The notes under the pieces: generated by a model
Seen by the model: the letters and a program-made list of their open reading frames with translations, nothing else
Told to the model about the DNA's origin: nothing
Database searches by the model: none
Translations under genes and position numbers: made by a program
Part shown: positions 12,534 to 14,087 of the stretch, one piece after another
Layout of the letters: each line of letters opens with the position of its first letter
How positions within the stretch are numbered: position 1 is the first letter of the stretch
Assembly (NCBI GenBank): GCA_046590235.1
Contig: JBKJTY010000004.1
Span: 1 to 14,087 of the forward strand
DNA: 14,087 bases
Direction: 5' to 3'
Source: 2-02-FULL-45-10 sp046590235
GTDB lineage: Bacteria > Patescibacteriota > Patescibacteriia > Magasanikbacterales > GWA2-37-8

Positions 12534-13673
12534 ATGATGAACTATTTTGATCAGTTTGAAGAAAAAGTCGTTAGTTTTAACACCGTAATCGCTGCGGAAA
12601 AGAAAGAATTAGATGCAGCTGTGCAAGCTTTTGCTGAATCACCCGTGTATGAGGTTACAAATAACGGTGGTACAGTAGACTCCTATAAATATTTCCTCTA
12701 CCCTTTTAAGGGAATGTCTTTAGTAAGCCACCGTTTAAACAGTGTGCTTGGGAAGTATTTGGCTAAATTGGTTGCGCCAGGTACTGAAGTGATTGTCACT
12801 ATTGATTCAGATGGTATTGGTATCGCCTCATTTGTCGCTGCCGAACTGGATCTTCCGCTGATAATTGCCAAATCGTTTCATTATAACCAACCTTCCATAA
12901 AATTTATTCAGCAAGCGGGCTATCATCTGCGCACCATGTACCTCTCAAAGGCTATTGCTGGAAAAAAAGTGGCTATTGTTGATTGTATGGTTTCCACGGG
13001 TGGTACCGTGAAGGCAATGATTGAAGCAATGCAACAGATTCCTGAGGTTACCGTTACCGGTATTCTGTGTGTTAATAATAAAAGTAATTACGGTGCGCAG
13101 AATACTACGCTCTTTGGTGTGCCATACACGTTTTTAATTGAAACTAAGATTAACGAAGCGGGTCTTGTCGAAGCAAAATCTAGCCGGGCGCTCCGTACAG
13201 CCTTTTGGCAAGAAATTGACCGACAGTTTTATGAGCTTACCGAAGATTGCTCCAATTTTTCTAAATTATCAAAACAAGGATACCGAGTGGGCAGTGTTAT
13301 AGTGGACGCTGATACCTTTGAAATTCTTTCCTGGGGCTTTCGCCGTGGACATTTGCATGGGGAACAGGATGCGCTTAGTATGTTAAAAATTAACTTCCCA
13401 AATTGGGAGGAACGCCGCCTAACGCTCTACTCAACCATGGAACCATGTGTCTACCGTAACAATATCGGACATACGCCATGCGCTGAACTGATTACCAATA
13501 CTTCTCAAATCAAATGGGTCGTCATCGGCTCTAAGGATACGGCAGATAATCGCATTTGTGGAGAGGGAATTAAGCACTTGGTAGCCAATGGTAAAAGCAT
13601 CCGCCTTATTGAAACCAACGAAGTATTTCGCCCAGTCGAGATTGACAGTTTCAGTGTTAGCGTGGTACGGTAA
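12534..13673 (+). CDS. Fusion of purine-type phosphoribosyltransferase and RibD-like deaminase
   Basis: 379 residues from the ATG at 12534; an adjacent ATG at 12537 is equally possible. An in-frame GTG at 12480 lies before the promoter -10 and is rejected. Residues about 1-235 form a type I phosphoribosyltransferase resembling adenine/xanthine enzymes, with the PRPP loop VAIVDCMVSTGGT (146-158) and VTIDSDGIGIASFVAAELDLPL (88-109) like the APRT active-site region. Residues about 245-365 resemble the RibD pyrimidine deaminase domain: HGEQDAL (His275, Glu277; usually HAE), STMEPCVYRNNIGHTPCAEL (Cys305, Cys316 as zinc ligands), and VVIGSKDTADNRICGEGIKHL, matching the RibD segment after the zinc site. 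The cysteine spacing (10 residues) is longer than in typical RibD (8). No RibD reductase domain is present. The combined reaction is unknown; base salvage coupled to deamination is an inference. Confidence 0.85.
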   Translation: MMNYFDQFEEKVVSFNTVIAAEKKELDAAVQAFAESPVYEVTNNGGTVDSYKYFLYPFKGMSLVSHRLNSVLGKYLAKLVAPGTEVIVTIDSDGIGIASFVAAELDLPLIIAKSFHYNQPSIKFIQQAGYHLRTMYLSKAIAGKKVAIVDCMVSTGGTVKAMIEAMQQIPEVTVTGILCVNNKSNYGAQNTTLFGVPYTFLIETKINEAGLVEAKSSRALRTAFWQEIDRQFYELTEDCSNFSKLSKQGYRVGSVIVDADTFEILSWGFRRGHLHGEQDALSMLKINFPNWEERRLTLYSTMEPCVYRNNIGHTPCAELITNTSQIKWVVIGSKDTADNRICGEGIKHLVANGKSIRLIETNEVFRPVEIDSFSVSVVR

Positions 13674-13723
13674 GAGCATTACAGCTATACAGCCCTAGGG
13701 TGTATGGATCACTATCTATCTAT

Positions 13724-13897
13724 ATGCCACAACCAACTGAAGCAAATGTCCCAGCAAAACCCGTTAAAAAGCTGAATCGCCGTATTCAGCAGGTTGCGGG
13801 TGCGCGTTGTAAAGAATGTCAGAAGGAACTCCGAAAAAACGAAGGTGACGTCTGCGACGAGTGTCGTTTAATGAAAATGGGCTGGAAAAAGGGCTAA
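13724..13897 (+). CDS. Small basic zinc-ribbon protein
   Basis: 57 residues from the ATG at 13724; an in-frame GTG at 13700 is possible but less likely. A Lys/Arg-rich N-terminal tail (residues 1-28) precedes a zinc ribbon with ligands Cys29, Cys32, Cys44 and Cys47 (C-x2-C-x11-C-x2-C), and the protein ends MKMGWKKG. Such proteins often bind nucleic acid or the ribosome, but the family is not recognised. It begins 50 bp after the fusion gene with no terminator between them, so co-transcription is likely; a possible -10 (TATACA, 13686-13691) lacks a good -35. A terminator follows. Confidence 0.75.
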   Translation: MPQPTEANVPAKPVKKLNRRIQQVAGARCKECQKELRKNEGDVCDECRLMKMGWKKG

Positions 13898-13913
13898 AAT
13901 TGAACCATTCAAG

Positions 13914-13938
13914 AACACCCTTAAAAGAGGGTGTTTTT
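13914..13938 (+). terminator. Intrinsic terminator
   Basis: AACACCCTT (13914-13922) pairs with GAGGGTGTT (13927-13935) around an AAAA loop, with one T-G pair, followed by TTT. It ends the zinc-ribbon transcript. Confidence 0.88.
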
Positions 13939-13981
13939 ATATGGCTAAGGTAAGCCATTTAAGCGAAAGTAGCCGTTTACC

Positions 13982-14001
13982 CCTGCCTACCGGCAGGCAG
14001 G
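13982..14001. repeat. Short GC-rich palindromic repeat
   Basis: CCTGCCTACCGGCAGGCAGG: arms CCTGCC (13982-13987) and GGCAGG (13992-13997) with a TACC loop. It abuts the promoter at 14004. Repeats of this style are, from memory, common in CPR genomes. A second hairpin, ATGGCT-N6-AGCCAT, lies at 13941-13958. Confidence 0.55.
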
Positions 14002-14003
14002 CC

Positions 14004-14032
14004 TTGACAAATGCGGTTTTCTGTGCTATACT
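14004..14032 (+). promoter_or_regulatory. Strong sigma70-type promoter at window end
   Basis: TTGACA (14004-14009), a 17-bp spacer, and an extended -10 TGC-TATACT (14024-14032). The transcript would start near 14039. The remaining 49 bases contain no start codon, so the gene or RNA lies beyond the window. Confidence 0.85.
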
Positions 14033-14061
14033 AGGTTGTCTTAGTAACAGTATAATTGTTT

Positions 14062-14084
14062 CTAGGGACCTCAATTACTATCTT
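14062..14084 (+). repeat. Leader motif shared with the large structured RNA
   Basis: CTAGGGACCTCAATTACT (14062-14079) is identical to 4878-4895 in the 3' part of the structured RNA. After one difference, TCTT also matches (14081-14084 and 4897-4900). Confidence 0.7.
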
Positions 14085-14087
14085 AAC

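Noticed and set aside
13642..13670. TTGACA at 13642 as a promoter for the zinc-ribbon gene
   Set aside because: No -10 lies at suitable spacing, and it is inside the end of the fusion gene coding region.
1..14087. CRISPR array, tRNA or rRNA genes
   Set aside because: No regularly spaced direct repeats and no tRNA or rRNA signatures were seen on either strand.

Overview
The window looks like a chromosomal segment of an uncultured Candidate Phyla Radiation (Patescibacteria) bacterium. Indications are compact genes with almost no Shine-Dalgarno sequences, a gene set often seen in that group (DoxX, BaiN/YhiN-like flavoprotein, paired ABC exporter halves, short PIF1-like helicase, DEDDh exonuclease), and small dispersed palindromes. 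The standard genetic code fits every intact gene. The lineage call is an inference from style and content, not a database match.

Layout: 1-776 is the C-terminal part of a GT-B-like glycosyltransferase (+). 783-911 holds a dispersed inverted repeat and a terminator. Then come three minus-strand genes: a DoxX-like membrane protein (925-1317), a BaiN/YhiN-like FAD protein (1382-2620), and a MerR/TipA-type drug-sensing regulator (2707-3465) with a textbook 19-bp-spacer promoter and dyad. A strong plus-strand promoter at 3629 drives a small secreted glucosaminidase-like protein (3717-4247). The next 700 bp carry no convincing protein gene. They hold a consensus promoter, about 600 nt dense with nested hairpins, and a strong terminator, so this is best read as a large structured non-coding RNA (about 4341-4959) that I cannot assign to a known class. 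It is the most interesting item here.

A two-gene minus-strand operon (8447 to 4973) encodes a heterodimeric ABC exporter whose two halves show complementary degenerate and consensus ATPase motifs. It is divergent from a PIF1-family helicase (8532-9854), which converges with and overlaps an ExoX-like DEDDh exonuclease (9851-10567). A 376-bp element with perfect 28-bp inverted repeats (10596-10971) carries a decayed GIY-YIG endonuclease gene. An ApbE flavin transferase (10983-11858) and a lipoprotein with an FMN-binding domain (11868-12377) form a flavinylation operon.

The right end carries an unusual fusion of a purine-type phosphoribosyltransferase with a RibD-like deaminase (12534-13673), a 57-aa zinc-ribbon protein (13724-13897), a terminator, and another consensus promoter (14004). 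The leader of that promoter repeats an 18-nt motif found near the 3' end of the large RNA.

Functional themes are envelope work (glycosyltransferase, glucosaminidase, exporter), extracytoplasmic flavin chemistry, nucleic-acid processing, and a probable new large RNA with its own transcription unit. No tRNA, rRNA, CRISPR array or insertion-sequence transposase was seen.
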